A stretch of DNA of 64,000 bases from Debaryomyces hansenii CBS767 (GCF_000006445.2 NC_006049.2:1922001-1986000), one strand, 5' to 3'; numbered from the stretch's first letter, positions 19,349 to 29,773 are shown. Translations and numbers: made by a program. Notes: a model not told the origin generated them from the letters alone.

Positions 19349-20608
19349 CTATTGTGACTTTTTAGAAGCTGTAGCAGCTCCAAGAACACCGGGTAATGAT
19401 TCATTTCCGACATTATATAATAATTTTATACCGCCAATAAATAAAATCACCAAAGCTAAAGTTGTCCATAAGAGTAAGTGAGCTTCTGATGAAATGTCCT
19501 TTTTACTACAGTCAAAGCCGGACCAATTAGTAGTTTTTGTCTTGCCTTCATTACGAGTAGCAGCACAAACACAGGACCAACACCCTGATTTAACTTGTGA
19601 GCATTTTCCGCGAGAATTACAACTCGAAGTACCAACATTACATGCATCTTCAGAAGAAAAACATGCGCCATTATTGGAAGCTCTCTTATTGACATTGCTT
19701 TCTTTGAAAAGAGCATTTAACTCTTGACTTCTCTTTTGCAAATGATTATTTAAATGCTTGTTGTTATTGTCAGCCGGTAATGCAATGACAGAGATATCAT
19801 AGTTGGCTGATAAGGCAACCAAATAATCTGATATTACTTTGATTGAAAAATTGTACGTTTCCGAATCATACCCAGTCTTCTTACCAAGCGAAAATAAAGA
19901 ATTCAAGTTAATAAACATGGAATCACCAGTGTTTGGTGCCACTGAATTCAAGTGTACTAATTGTGATAATTCATTTATGAATAACTTGTCATTAATCAAC
20001 TTTAAGGTTGTAGCATCCTGTTCAACTTTGTTAGTTAAAATAACTTGATTATCGGTTTGGACTGATCTTGTAAAAGACGACCAAATGCCCATGAGCTTTT
20101 CATTAAAATATTCAAAATGCTTTAACAATGAATTGTCTTGTTCATGTTTAGATACTAATCTAATCTCATTAGTTAATCGGATTGAGCTATAGTTACCAAT
20201 AGTTGCAATTTGTTTTGGAAACTTCGTCATAATAGAATGGCTTAACTCATCATATCCATTCGCTCTCTTGATGTTGAATGCTGGTTTAATGGATTGGAAA
20301 ACTTCGTTTGGCTTTGAAATTCCATTAATTAACACAATTAATTTAGCATTATTGTTTTCAGTTTTCTTGGAGTCGACTAGTTCATTTTGTTGATCAATAA
20401 AATCGATAACTTCGTCTCTATTGTCACCTATTTTATAATAATCAGAAATATCAAATCTATCTGATAAGTAAAGCAAGGCATCTTTGTTAGTCACAACAGG
20501 GGTTTTATCAGATTCTTGAGAATTCAATTGATAAACTGCTGCATCATTCTTCGTGGCCCATACCGACGAGACAAGTAAGGGGAACGCTAAACAAGTAGAA
20601 AATTTCAT
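19349..20608 (-). CDS. Vps3844/DUF3844-type membrane protein with Cys-rich EGF-like C-terminal domain
   Basis: 419 aa. It has a signal peptide (residues 1-18, ending near SVWA), a luminal domain of about 285 residues with no motif I recognise, then a Cys-rich block from about 313 (ACFSSEDACNVGTSSCNSRG and GCWSCVCAATR, WSGFDC), and a transmembrane segment around 378-398 followed by a short tail with NESLPGVLGAA. The Cys-rich, WxGxxC, TM and LPxVL order is that of the fungal DUF3844 family, annotated as vacuolar sorting protein Vps3844. It is type I in topology. The precise role is not established. Confidence 0.7.
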   Translation of the reverse strand: MKFSTCLAFPLLVSSVWATKNDAAVYQLNSQESDKTPVVTNKDALLYLSDRFDISDYYKIGDNRDEVIDFIDQQNELVDSKKTENNNAKLIVLINGISKPNEVFQSIKPAFNIKRANGYDELSHSIMTKFPKQIATIGNYSSIRLTNEIRLVSKHEQDNSLLKHFEYFNEKLMGIWSSFTRSVQTDNQVILTNKVEQDATTLKLINDKLFINELSQLVHLNSVAPNTGDSMFINLNSLFSLGKKTGYDSETYNFSIKVISDYLVALSANYDISVIALPADNNNKHLNNHLQKRSQELNALFKESNVNKRASNNGACFSSEDACNVGTSSCNSRGKCSQVKSGCWSCVCAATRNEGKTKTTNWSGFDCSKKDISSEAHLLLWTTLALVILFIGGIKLLYNVGNESLPGVLGAATASKKSQ

Positions 20609-20715
20609 TGCTGTGTTAATTGACGACTGCTTGGTGCTCCTTGATCGTTCATTTATTTAATCAACTTTTGACCTGGCAAAATTTATGCGCGGTCCACTAC
20701 TTAGCTATTGCAAAT

Positions 20716-20762
20716 TTATATACATAATATATATACATAATATATATACTGTATGTATATAG
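20716..20762. repeat. AT-rich short tandem repeat
   Basis: About three imperfect copies of a 13-14 bp unit containing TATACATAATATA, in the interval between two minus-strand genes. Confidence 0.6.
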
Positions 20763-20799
20763 TAGAGAGTATTTGTATATACTTAAACCATGGCACACA

Positions 20800-21540
20800 T
20801 TAAAATGTTTCATCTAGTGTTATAGTAGGGCTCGGTAATATGTTCGAATTACGTGAAGTTTGCGTATTAGCAGTTTGCGTATTGACTTTTAACTCGGGCT
20901 TAAAAAGCGTCTTAGTTAAAGATCTTGTTCTTTTAAGGTTCCCACTGCCTTGCGAGTCTTCTATTAATTCTTGCATCTGATCATCATCATTATAATCTGA
21001 TAAATCGATTCCCATCTTACTTAAATCTGCATAAGCGTTAAACAGTTTTGGTTCGGGTTCCGCGTATTCTTCTGATGCATTGGATGGTTCATTGTGAAAT
21101 TGTTTAAAGTTGGATAATCTATTGGTAACTGATAATGAGTCATGACTACCACCAATCAATGAATCAAACGATTTGGATTTTGTGATCAAGTTCTCTTGTA
21201 ACGATATTTTGGTGTGCTGCGGCAAAAGTGTTCCTTGAGTCAAGGATTTGTGGAGCAGCTTTGCCAGATCCTCATTTTTCATGATGATAATGATACGATT
21301 TAAAAACGGCAAATTCGACCACTGCTCAATCATATTTAAATAATAATCTTCTCCATACGACACATTTGCAGGTGTGGGCAAATTTAAGATACTCAACTTG
21401 ATTTGGTCAGCAAAAGACATCTTGCTGGTCATGGACTTATGATCACTAACAAAGTCATCTTTGTGCAAATTAGATATGATTATAGTTGTTTTCTCTGAGC
21501 CATCCAGGTTATCAGTTAGTGAGGGGGACGTTGTAGCCAT
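20800..21540 (-). CDS. Calcipressin-like protein (possible Rcn1/Rcn2-type calcineurin regulator)
   Basis: 246 aa. An RRM-like N-terminal part is suggested by KTTIIISNL (strand 1), PFLNRIIIIMKNEDLAKLL (strand plus helix) and KISLQENLITKS, the order seen in fungal calcipressins, which bind and modulate calcineurin. Near the C terminus SPTITLDETF resembles a PxIxIT calcineurin-docking motif (PTITLD). The classical ISPPxSPP calcipressin motif is absent, so this is either a diverged member or a different protein. S. cerevisiae RCN2 (YOR220W) lies near ISU2/HER1/MCP1, which are also in this window. The start is ATG 21540; the frame is open 16 codons upstream without an ATG. Confidence 0.45.
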   Translation of the reverse strand: MATTSPSLTDNLDGSEKTTIIISNLHKDDFVSDHKSMTSKMSFADQIKLSILNLPTPANVSYGEDYYLNMIEQWSNLPFLNRIIIIMKNEDLAKLLHKSLTQGTLLPQHTKISLQENLITKSKSFDSLIGGSHDSLSVTNRLSNFKQFHNEPSNASEEYAEPEPKLFNAYADLSKMGIDLSDYNDDDQMQELIEDSQGSGNLKRTRSLTKTLFKPELKVNTQTANTQTSRNSNILPSPTITLDETF

Positions 21541-21706
21541 ATTTGTTAAATTAAGATAAAATTCGATAGAAAATGGGACGGGTATCACATAAGTATATAT
21601 AGCCCTCTAAAAATGATGATAGTCACAGGTGCAATGAAAAAGGCTATGTGCAGTATGACCGTAATTCACCGAACTGCAACATAAAGAAATAGTAGGCGAA
21701 ACGAAG

Positions 21707-22060
21707 TCATATATCAAAGTATAAGCCGTAGTGAAGACTGCAGTTAGGATTGAAATCACTGCTGCAATATAAGCACTTATTATCATTGGCTGAGTATTCT
21801 TGATAGTAAAGTAAATTGGAGCAGGAACCACAGAGAATAACTTTTTCAGCCTTAAGATCTAGCTTATTCCATCGTATGATATCATGGCTCTCCAACTCTA
21901 GGTGGCACTTGTAACAGGGAAAATAAATATCACAGCATTTGAACTTTATTGCAATAATGTCCAATGCTGAATGGTAGTGTCTACATCTGGTTTGAGTATC
22001 GACCAACTGACCTTTCAAGTGAACAGGTTTCTTGCTATTGCTTACATTCAAGATAGTCAT
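21707..22060 (-). CDS. HOT13: CHY zinc-finger protein Hot13 (helper of Tim13)
   Basis: 117-aa small CHY-type zinc-finger protein of the mitochondrial intermembrane space. It keeps Mia40 zinc-free and so supports oxidative import of small Tim proteins. The zinc ligands are visible in order: TRCRHYHS, FKCCDIYFPCYKCHLEL, VILCGSCSN, KCLYCSSDFNPNCSLHY. Length equals S. cerevisiae Hot13 (116 aa) and the layout matches along the whole protein. It ends 166 bp before the calcipressin-like gene start on the same strand. Confidence 0.93.
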   Translation of the reverse strand: MTILNVSNSKKPVHLKGQLVDTQTRCRHYHSALDIIAIKFKCCDIYFPCYKCHLELESHDIIRWNKLDLKAEKVILCGSCSNLLYYQEYSANDNKCLYCSSDFNPNCSLHYGLYFDI

Positions 22061-23524
22061 TTTTAAAATAAATATTAGTTACAAACACTTGAAACTATGT
22101 TCATACCCATGTGCTTATGTTGTTGACCGGTACAATCGAACGCTGGTATTTTATGATTCAGAATCAATGTTTGATTATGTAATACTACACAAATATTAGG
22201 CTATAGCTATCGAATAAGCTTGGCCTTCCTGGTATATAATATATGTATTTCTAATAGGAAGAATCAAGCTAAGGAGATTCCGTGGCTATTGATGAGCTGA
22301 AGATTATTATGGGAAAGCACCAAATAGAAATTTATAGTTGTCATCTTGTAATTCAATTAAGTACATGCTGGTACGATATATATAATATACTATACAATTA
22401 CCAAATGCTAGTCATAAATTCACGTCTACTCTCTGAAATCTGGCCAATTTACATTACGATAGTAGATAATGTCTACAAGAAATATCACCGTTGAGAGAAC
22501 GTTACAAGGCAGGTGATGCAAGAAGTAAACATGAAGTTAATGCTAGAATTATACATGTAGGTGGTGCTACAATAATCATTGCAGCCATTGGCCATGTGAG
22601 TCAATTGGTCTTACTATATATATGCTCTAAGACATACTTATACCAGTCAATGGCAAAGTATTGGATATTTATTATTCGCAGATCACTCAACTCTTTTTTC
22701 TAACAACTAGAACACAATATTACAAAGCGTCCTACAGAAGAATAACCAACAATCTACTTAACCATAAGATTTCAGACGATACCATGCTTTTATCTTGTAG
22801 TAAGAATGTAATTGCAGATCATAATTCGTTTAATTTTTGCAATTAAAGTAATCAACTCCTTTCACGTCAGTAAATATTTTCAACAGCTTTAAAAACATTA
22901 TAAATATATAACTATAACAACAACTTTAATTGTACAACAATGCCTTGCTGTTCTGTATTATATGTTTTGTATTTATTGTAGTATATATTTGTCTACGTAG
23001 CCAGGACAGTGTTCCTGGAGCAGCACTTTTTGTACACTGCGAAAACAAATCGCGATTTATTTGTTTACATTCCAAAGACCACAAACCATCGACTACAACA
23101 AACATAAAATTACCAACTTTGTTTTGTTCTAGTGACTAGAAATTGTATAATATTCATACTAATATTTCTTTTGGTTAACATCATACACTATACTAGGTTC
23201 GACTAAGGTTATTGCTTACCCATTCATCACTAATCAACCAAATATCCTTTTTTTTTTGTTAGAACAATATTCTTGATTCAAGAAGCAAATTATCAATTAA
23301 CAAACTTATCAGTTCCAACTTTGTTTATACTCTTATAGACATATTACAATCGCTACAAAATATATTGAGGTTTGTTTAATTAATATTTGCTGTTGTTCTC
23401 AATTGTTCCACTAACGACAACTATTACAACAATAACAACAACAACAACAACAACAAAGTCATCCATTAGCATAAAAATTAACTGGTATTAATACATAACA
23501 TATTACTATTGTCATTCGCTTAAC
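22061..23524. promoter_or_regulatory. Long upstream region of the B-type cyclin gene
   Basis: 1,464 bp between HOT13 and the cyclin ATG, with both promoters. Four open frames of 61-70 codons occur (22282-23139), overlapping one another in different frames and lacking any recognisable motif. The cyclin-proximal 300 bp are AT-rich with an (AAC)n run and look like a long 5' leader. No RNA gene is evident. Confidence 0.45.
23426..23456 (+). repeat. (CAA)n microsatellite in cyclin leader
   Basis: About ten consecutive ACA/AAC units, once interrupted, about 70-100 bp before the cyclin ATG, probably inside the 5' untranslated leader. CAA-rich leaders are unstructured. Confidence 0.8.
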
Positions 23525-24946
23525 ATGAAATCCTTTAAACACCAAACCAAGTCGTTTGATGAAAACGCCCGGATCAAGTCCAAAAGTAACACCAGTGCAA
23601 AATTGATCTCCAAAAATTCAAATAATAACAATGCTAATAACATCACCTCGAGTATTGATAAAAGAGAAGCACTTGGCGACTTAACGCAGCTTAATGAGAA
23701 CCGGAAAATTGATTTGAATCTGAAAACTTCTCTTCAAAAAGTTCATATTTACAAACAAAAACACCAAAAAAGACCACATGAAGAATTAGGTACAAAGACA
23801 GAACTTGGCACAAACGAACATTATGATAATAGCCAGAACTCTGATGATGTACTTAAGTTCCATTTTGATCGTTTAGGGGGTAGTTCAGATGTGTCCAATC
23901 TTGAAGATATTGGATTTGAGTTTGCTAACCAAAATAGAATTGTAGAGCAATTTGATGATGACGAAGAAGAGATAGTTCAGGTAGATCCAGAGGTGGACGA
24001 GGAAGAAGAAGAAGAAGAAGAAGAAGAAGAAGAGGAAGAGGAAGATTACAGCAAGCCAATGGAACCAAAATGGAACAAAGCTATATTCAATGAATTACAA
24101 TATGTCATGAAGAAATTCTCTAAAAATACGTTGGATGAAACCGATGAGGATACATTTGATGTTACTATGGTAGCAGAATATGCACCAGAGATTTTTAACT
24201 ACATGCATGAACTAGAATACAGATTGGTTCCAGATCTGAATTATATGAGTAACCAGGACGAATTGAAATGGGAAATGAGAAGTGTTTTAATCGATTGGGT
24301 GGTCCAGGTTCACAATAGATTCAATTTATTACCGGAAACATTATTCTTAACGGTAAATTATATCGATAGATTTTTAAGTAAGCGTAAGGTCTCGTTATCG
24401 AGATTTCAATTGGTCGGAGCTGTTGCATTGTTCATTGCTGCAAAGTATGAAGAAATTAACTGTCCAACTGTTCAAGAAGTTGCATACATGGCTGATAATG
24501 CGTATACAGTAGATGAATTCTTAAAAGCAGAGAGATTCATGATTGATGTCTTAGAGTTTGATATGGGTTGGCCTGGTCCAATGTCTTTTTTAAGAAGAAC
24601 TAGTAAAGCTGATGACTATGATTATGAAACTAGAACATTGGCTAAATACTTTTTAGAAATCACAATAATGGATTCAAGATTTGTCGCTTCACAGCCAAGT
24701 TGGTTGGCAGCTGGGGCACATTACTTATCAAGAAAGTTACTTAATAGAGGTCACTGGACAGAAGCTCATGTGTATTATTCTGGCTATACCGAATCTCAAT
24801 TAAGACCATTAGCAGAAATCTTATTGCAAAATTGTCGTAATGCTGAATCCAACCATAAAGCCATTTTTGAAAAGTACCAAGAACGTCGCTACAGAAGATC
24901 CTCAGCATTCGTTCAAGAATACTTCGAAGCTCTTGAACAGTTATAA
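23525..24946 (+). CDS. Mitotic B-type cyclin (Clb2/Clb4 type)
   Basis: 473-aa B-type cyclin, a regulatory partner of Cdc28/Cdk1. A destruction box REALGDLT lies at residues 47-54, marking it for APC/C. An acidic region follows with a long Glu run (about residues 158-175). The cyclin box N begins near MHELEYRLVPD, with MRSVLIDWVVQVHNRF, LPETLFLTVNYIDRFLS and AALFIAAKYEEI, the latter diagnostic of cyclins A/B. The C-terminal cyclin fold continues to the end (ITIMDSRFVASQPSWLAAGAHYLSRKLL). CTG-clade yeasts have two such genes, CLB2 and CLB4; I cannot separate them by eye. The long upstream region suits a cell-cycle-controlled gene. Confidence 0.9.
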   Translation: MKSFKHQTKSFDENARIKSKSNTSAKLISKNSNNNNANNITSSIDKREALGDLTQLNENRKIDLNLKTSLQKVHIYKQKHQKRPHEELGTKTELGTNEHYDNSQNSDDVLKFHFDRLGGSSDVSNLEDIGFEFANQNRIVEQFDDDEEEIVQVDPEVDEEEEEEEEEEEEEEEDYSKPMEPKWNKAIFNELQYVMKKFSKNTLDETDEDTFDVTMVAEYAPEIFNYMHELEYRLVPDLNYMSNQDELKWEMRSVLIDWVVQVHNRFNLLPETLFLTVNYIDRFLSKRKVSLSRFQLVGAVALFIAAKYEEINCPTVQEVAYMADNAYTVDEFLKAERFMIDVLEFDMGWPGPMSFLRRTSKADDYDYETRTLAKYFLEITIMDSRFVASQPSWLAAGAHYLSRKLLNRGHWTEAHVYYSGYTESQLRPLAEILLQNCRNAESNHKAIFEKYQERRYRRSSAFVQEYFEALEQL

Positions 24947-25342
24947 ATCTGAGTATATAATAGAAGATCATTTGTACATTATCGTTCACTAAAAACATTT
25001 CCTATTACAACCCCTTTTTCTTCTCTACATATATTATCAGCAGTATGCTTAATTGTTTTATAATTCTAATCATTTATCTAATATAAATCATATTTTGTTT
25101 GAAGCTAAAAATGTTAGGCAATTTTTTGTATCTTACAACCATATGATAGTTGTCGTAACAAACTTAACACTCAGTTACTCTGTGGTCCAGCGTATCCATC
25201 ATAACGGGGTTTTTGCAGTACATAGTGCGTGTATTCACCAGATCTTTTTTAGCACATAGCTAGGCTTCTGTCCAGTTGAATATGGATAGCTAAAGATCAC
25301 CAAGCTAATCAATTAGAAAAGGAATTAAATCAATCAACTAGT
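24947..25342. other. Intergenic region cyclin to MAM33
   Basis: 396 bp holding the cyclin 3' end and the MAM33 promoter; AT-rich, with no recognised motif or RNA gene. Confidence 0.4.
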
Positions 25343-26122
25343 ATGTCCTCAAGAATGCTTACTTCGACTTTACGTCAATCTACCCGTAATTTGGGTAAAA
25401 CATTTGTTGCAAACAATTTAAGGATTGCACCACAGTTAGTAAGATCATCACCAATATTAATTAGCAAATTCAACTATTCAACTACCCCAGACAAGCAATT
25501 GAAGGAAGTTTTGAAACAAGAATTAAAGCTTTCCAACTCTATTCCAAATGAATTAGACCCTGTTTATCAAGAATTTGCAAATAAGGCTGGTTACAAAATT
25601 ATTGATACTGAAGGCAACTCAAACATTCAATTGGTCAAGGAAGACGAAAGTGGTGAAACTATCAGAATCTTTTTCGACATTGATGAAGTTACTGACATTC
25701 CGGTTAATGAACCTACTGCCGAAGAGATGGATATGGAGGAAGAAGTTGAATCGTTAGATTCTTTACTTTGTAACGTTAGAGTCTTGATTGAAAAGCCAAA
25801 CACCAACGATGGCTTATTATTGAACTTATTCTTGCAAGCCTCCGAATCTTCGTTTTTGATTGATTTTGTCAACTATCAAAACAATGTTTCTACTCTCTTG
25901 AACGATCAAATTTTACCTAAGAATGAATTTATTGATAAGTTCAGATACCAAGGTCCTAGATTCTCCGATTTAGATGAATCAGTTCAAACTGGTTTCGAAA
26001 CCTACTTACAATCTAAGGGAATTGACGATGAATTAGCAGAATTCATTATCTCGTTCAGTGAATTTAAAGAAGAGAAGGAGTACAGAAACTGGTTAGGTGA
26101 TCTCACAAAGTTTTTGAACTGA
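25343..26122 (+). CDS. MAM33: Mitochondrial acidic matrix protein Mam33 (p32/gC1qR family)
   Basis: 259 aa. The N-terminal ~45 residues are basic and Ser/Arg-rich (TLRQSTRNLGKTF), a mitochondrial presequence ending near FNYST. The mature part is acidic and follows the p32 fold: a long N-terminal helix (KQLKEVLKQELKLSNS), strands with IRIFFDID and CNVRVLIEKP, and the conserved C-terminal helices LDESVQTGFETYLQSKGIDDELAEFI and EEKEYRNWLGDLTKFL (shortened). In yeast Mam33 supports mitochondrial ribosome assembly and COX1 translation. Length agrees with S. cerevisiae (266 aa). Confidence 0.95.
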   Translation: MSSRMLTSTLRQSTRNLGKTFVANNLRIAPQLVRSSPILISKFNYSTTPDKQLKEVLKQELKLSNSIPNELDPVYQEFANKAGYKIIDTEGNSNIQLVKEDESGETIRIFFDIDEVTDIPVNEPTAEEMDMEEEVESLDSLLCNVRVLIEKPNTNDGLLLNLFLQASESSFLIDFVNYQNNVSTLLNDQILPKNEFIDKFRYQGPRFSDLDESVQTGFETYLQSKGIDDELAEFIISFSEFKEEKEYRNWLGDLTKFLN

Positions 26123-26488
26123 TTAACTCCAAGTTCCTAAAGTTCTTTGACTAAGTCAAAATTACAATATCCAATTTTATGTGTTTTATATGCGTTTTAC
26201 CTGTTAATAGTTCAAAGTTGTCTATAGTTTATGTTTAAAGTACGTTTTTAGCTGCAATATGTGTAAAAGTAAGGATGTCTATATCTCTATATATTGTGAC
26301 TGCTTCTCGTGATCTGCGCATGGGTGTAAGCGATTCAGACACAAAATTGATTTAGTATGAATCTGCCATTTTCCCGTGGGTCACTTTGTTGAGATGTGAA
26401 ATTATCAACGAACACCAAAACTAATGAAAAATTTAATTGACGTTACATAGTATATTTAGGTACATTAAAGAAATATAAGAAATTAAAG
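26123..26488. promoter_or_regulatory. P1 gene promoter
   Basis: 366 bp upstream of the ribosomal P1 gene, with a TATATATTG stretch near 26290 and an A-rich leader (AAAGAAATATAAGAAATTAAAG ends at the ATG; 22 nt, positions 26467-26488). I found no TTAGGG or CACGTG site here. Confidence 0.35.
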
Positions 26489-26806
26489 ATGTCTACTGAA
26501 GCTTCTGTCTCTTACGCTGCCTTAATCTTGGCCGATGCTGAAATCGAAATTACCTCTGACAAATTATTAGCTATTACAAAGGCTGCCGGTGCTTCTGTTG
26601 AAGACGTCTGGGCCGATGTTTACGCTAAAGCTTTAGAAGGTAAGGACTTAAAGGAATTATTATTCTCCTTCGCTGCTGCTGCTCCTGCTGCTGCTCCTGC
26701 TGGCGGTGCCGCAGCTGCTGCTGGTGATGCTCCAGCTGCTGCTGAAGAAGCTGAAGAAGAAGCTGAAGAATCCGATGGTGACATGGGTATGGGTTTATTC
26801 GATTAG
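26489..26806 (+). CDS. 60S acidic ribosomal protein P1
   Basis: 105-aa stalk protein that pairs with P2 and binds P0 to recruit elongation factors. It has the helical dimerisation domain (SYAALILADAEIEITSDKLLAI, split at residue 20 in longer form), an Ala/Pro-rich hinge, an acidic stretch, and the universal C-terminal tail with GMGLFD. The N terminus is of P1 and not P2 type (no MKYLAAYLL). It resembles both S. cerevisiae Rpp1A and Rpp1B, so I give no letter. Codon bias is strong with no in-frame CTG seen. Confidence 0.95.
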   Translation: MSTEASVSYAALILADAEIEITSDKLLAITKAAGASVEDVWADVYAKALEGKDLKELLFSFAAAAPAAAPAGGAAAAAGDAPAAAEEAEEEAEESDGDMGMGLFD

Positions 26807-27764
26807 ATCAATTCAATTAGCAAACATTAAAGAACTATTACAAAATTATTACTTCGAAAAAGAAGAGAGAATAGGATATTTATTTCCATTAATCATAAAT
26901 TTCCATTTTTGCATGATTTTATTTAATGAATTTGTGGTTTTTTATCTAGTCTTATAAATATTAAATTCACGGTTGTATCATATTGTATGTTATGATGTAG
27001 ATGAGTTATTACAGTGTAGCGAATTACCATGTAGTCAAGAGAAATAATTAATGGGTGAACTAATGCCTATTATCTTTCCTGGTGAATCATGAGTCAATAG
27101 CCGATATTGACCCATTCTATGACCTTTAAGGTTATACGATGCATATAAGCATATAGAATATCGTTGACACCTTCAAGGTTTGTGCCGTGCTTAATAGGTA
27201 CTTACGGAAGTTTCGCATCGCTGTATAAGTATTGTCAGATACGACCGGGTATCTTTATACATATTATACATATTCTTGCTAATGTATGTTTCACTCATCA
27301 TTAAAACTAGCAGAATAGCTTGGCCTTATTCATCGAATTATTCTGTCATAGAAGTACGCTCCCGTTAGAATATACTTGTACATTTGTAATCACTATACCA
27401 ATAATCTATGGTACAGCGTGATTATAAAGAAACTATATAAAGGTTTCAAGAAGATTACGGGGTCTAGTTCAAGCAACGGCTTTAAAGTGTATGCTTTTGT
27501 TCGGTCCTAATACAAAAGGGGATGCTTGCTAAGCGGATTAAAAGTCGCGGACTTTATTCTCATTTCGGAGCGAGGAAAATATTTCATTATATCCCTTACT
27601 TCCGAGCCGTTATTCTCATTAATTTGTAATCGGATTGCAAAATTAAAATCGTTATTCCCGTTTAAGACCCGATGACTAATATCAAGTAATTCTATATAAA
27701 TGACAATAGTGTTCTACATTTAATGAATTAGAAACATTATCATTTACGTTATAACAGGATAACA
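26807..27764. other. Intergenic region P1 gene to ECM13-like gene
   Basis: 958 bp. The first ~150 bp will contain the P1 3' end. The promoter-proximal part has CTATATAAAGG at 27432-27442, followed by GC-richer patches with CGGAGCGAGG and TTCCGAGCCG (27566-27610), possible zinc-cluster factor sites. No ORF or structured RNA is recognised. Confidence 0.4.
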
Positions 27765-28538
27765 ATGCCAATTTCACCGGATACGACTATGTCGTTTGCA
27801 CAGACGTATATATTTGCGTCTACAGTAAGAAGCAAGTTGACTAAACAAGCATCTAACCCAAACTCTAGTTTAAGAGTATTGGTAACACAAGCTAATATGT
27901 TGGACAATGTTATGGATCATCTTGCAGAGGAAACAGAGAAGCGTGTCACCAAGAACATGTCATTTTCGGCTGAAGACGATCATAAGCATGTGAGCTTCCA
28001 ATTGCCTGAAAGAAAGAGACACCAAGGTGTTTCTACCAATGTTACTGAATACGAAGTAGGGTCGGAATCAGATTCAGATTCAGATAGCGACTCCTATTCA
28101 GACGATGATGACCAATCTGACAGCGATTCTGACTATTATTATTCATCTGATGACGAGGAAGAAATACAAGTACCATCAATACAAATAGCTAAAGTCCAAT
28201 CATTTAAACAATTACCATCTATGGATCTCTCCAAATATTCGATAGAAGAAGAAGAAAACGAAAAAGATCTCGAAGAGGCAGAAGAGGAAATCCCAGAGCT
28301 TTCAAGAAGTATATCTTTGACGGATGACGAGAATTCATCATTATCTGATGATGAAGATCAAGATGAATCTAATTACACATACGCTACTGATAGTGGCTAC
28401 CCATCATATCATAACCAGAATAGGAAAAATGAGGAATCATCAGAGCAGCATAATATAATACTATCGAGGTCTTCCGACCATTATGATGCTGGCCATAATT
28501 CCAGCCCAAATACTTACGCCATAGAGAATATTTTTTAA
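27765..28538 (+). CDS. Ecm13/YJR115W-like protein
   Basis: 257 aa. Only the first ~60 residues look folded: SFAQTYIFASTVRSKLTKQ, then SLRVLVTQANMLDNVMDHL, which matches in pattern the conserved N terminus of S. cerevisiae Ecm13 and YJR115W (QTYxLAxxARSKLxxEA...NLRxLVxHANLLDxIM, from memory). The remainder is acidic and Ser/Asp-rich with several SDSDSD runs and short VPSIQIAKVQSF and MDLSKYSI segments. Function is unknown in the family; ECM13 was named from a cell-wall screen. YJR115W is on the same S. cerevisiae arm as several genes at the right end of this window. Confidence 0.6.
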   Translation: MPISPDTTMSFAQTYIFASTVRSKLTKQASNPNSSLRVLVTQANMLDNVMDHLAEETEKRVTKNMSFSAEDDHKHVSFQLPERKRHQGVSTNVTEYEVGSESDSDSDSDSYSDDDDQSDSDSDYYYSSDDEEEIQVPSIQIAKVQSFKQLPSMDLSKYSIEEEENEKDLEEAEEEIPELSRSISLTDDENSSLSDDEDQDESNYTYATDSGYPSYHNQNRKNEESSEQHNIILSRSSDHYDAGHNSSPNTYAIENIF

Positions 28539-29438
28539 TGATAAATTATGCTACTCATGATTACGATGATTACGATTATGATGTCAAGATCTTTCACTTC
28601 TCATTTATACGTTTATGAATTTTATATTTATTAGAATAGAGACTGATATAATTAATGTTGTAACAAATTGTAGTTAGATTCGTATATGATATTTGCGGAT
28701 ATTAGACGTGATTCAAGCCGCTTGTTCAGGAATAGATCGGCACTTGATATTGCTTACCTTTCTTTTGATATTCTCTCTTGGCCCCAATTTCGGCGCTGAC
28801 TTCGGCCGAGCAAAACTTACTTAGCATAAAATTATCTCCGCGCATCTGTTACCTACCTCTCTTGGAAGGAGCGGCTAGATACTGGCCGACCCTTCTAATG
28901 AGTAGCTTCTCCAAGTTTTCTTCTCGCGCACAGCCGTTGTTCTCAAAATTTCACTCTTGTTCATCTCAAATGGGAAATCGGTTGTATCCTGAATCTTAAA
29001 ATTTGAATTTTACTCTATTATATCATTTGGAGTGTCTGCAATATGTATTTGAATACTTGTCCCATCTTCTAAAATGATTAAAAGCACTATTTATACTTTT
29101 TGTGGTTCAATTGCAAGTCACTAACTAAAAGTTAATCGAACCAATATCTCCATGTTTCGTTGTTCAGATGACAAGATGATTTATTGTTATCATTCAATCT
29201 CTGCTAGATGTTTTCTACTGATTACATTGAGATCTTTTGTATCAATTCTTATTTAACTAACTCGTGTGAAAACTTGGACATCTTTTAATAACTTCAAAAC
29301 TCAGTATCACAAAGTTACATTAGGTTCAAGGATTAAATATTATAATTTCGTTCTCTTTTCTACAGCTTTGATTTTTGCAGCATTTCAAACATAGGGTTAT
29401 ATATGTATACTTTCGTTCATTAATTCTCTCATAAATAC
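28539..29438. other. Intergenic region ECM13-like gene to tRNA-Thr
   Basis: 900 bp. A patch of higher GC (28770-28960) contains CGGCCG and several GCGC/CCGCG words and an ORF of 73 codons that lacks recognisable features. No RNA gene could be recognised apart from the tRNA downstream. Confidence 0.4.
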
Positions 29439-29510
29439 GCCTCCTTAGCTTAGTGGTAGAGCGTTGCACTTGTAATGCAAAGGTCGCTAGTTCAATTCTG
29501 GCAGGAGGCA
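29439..29510 (+). tRNA. tRNA-Thr(UGU)
   Basis: 72-nt tRNA. The acceptor stem GCCTCCT pairs perfectly with AGGAGGC; D-arm TAGCTTAGTGGTAGAGC; anticodon stem TTGCA/TGCAA with loop CTTGTAA, anticodon TGT (reads ACA, Thr); T-arm with AGTTCAATTC; discriminator A. Nine Ts follow directly (29511-29519) as pol III terminator. No intron. Confidence 0.97.
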
Positions 29511-29773
29511 TTTTTTTTTAGTATTATTCAAACTGTTATTTTATATATGCCACGCATCAACTACAAGAGAATGTATACTTTAATTCCAATCAATATGGTA
29601 AAGACGAAATAACGCTAGTGCTTTATTTAACTATAGTTCAATACATTTCTATTTTGGTTACAAGTCAACAAATCTTTGCTTAAAGTTCTATCTCGTATAT
29701 GCAGGAAGTTCCATCGAATAAAAACAACCACAAATCATTTCATAAACAATCTATATTAACCAACTAATTAAGC

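Noticed and set aside
22282..23139. Four overlapping short ORFs upstream of the cyclin gene
   Set aside because: All under 71 codons, in different frames, at least one without an ATG start, no motif; treated as promoter and leader sequence.
28778..28999. 73-codon ORF in a GC-richer patch before tRNA-Thr
   Set aside because: No family features and no start context; kept as intergenic.
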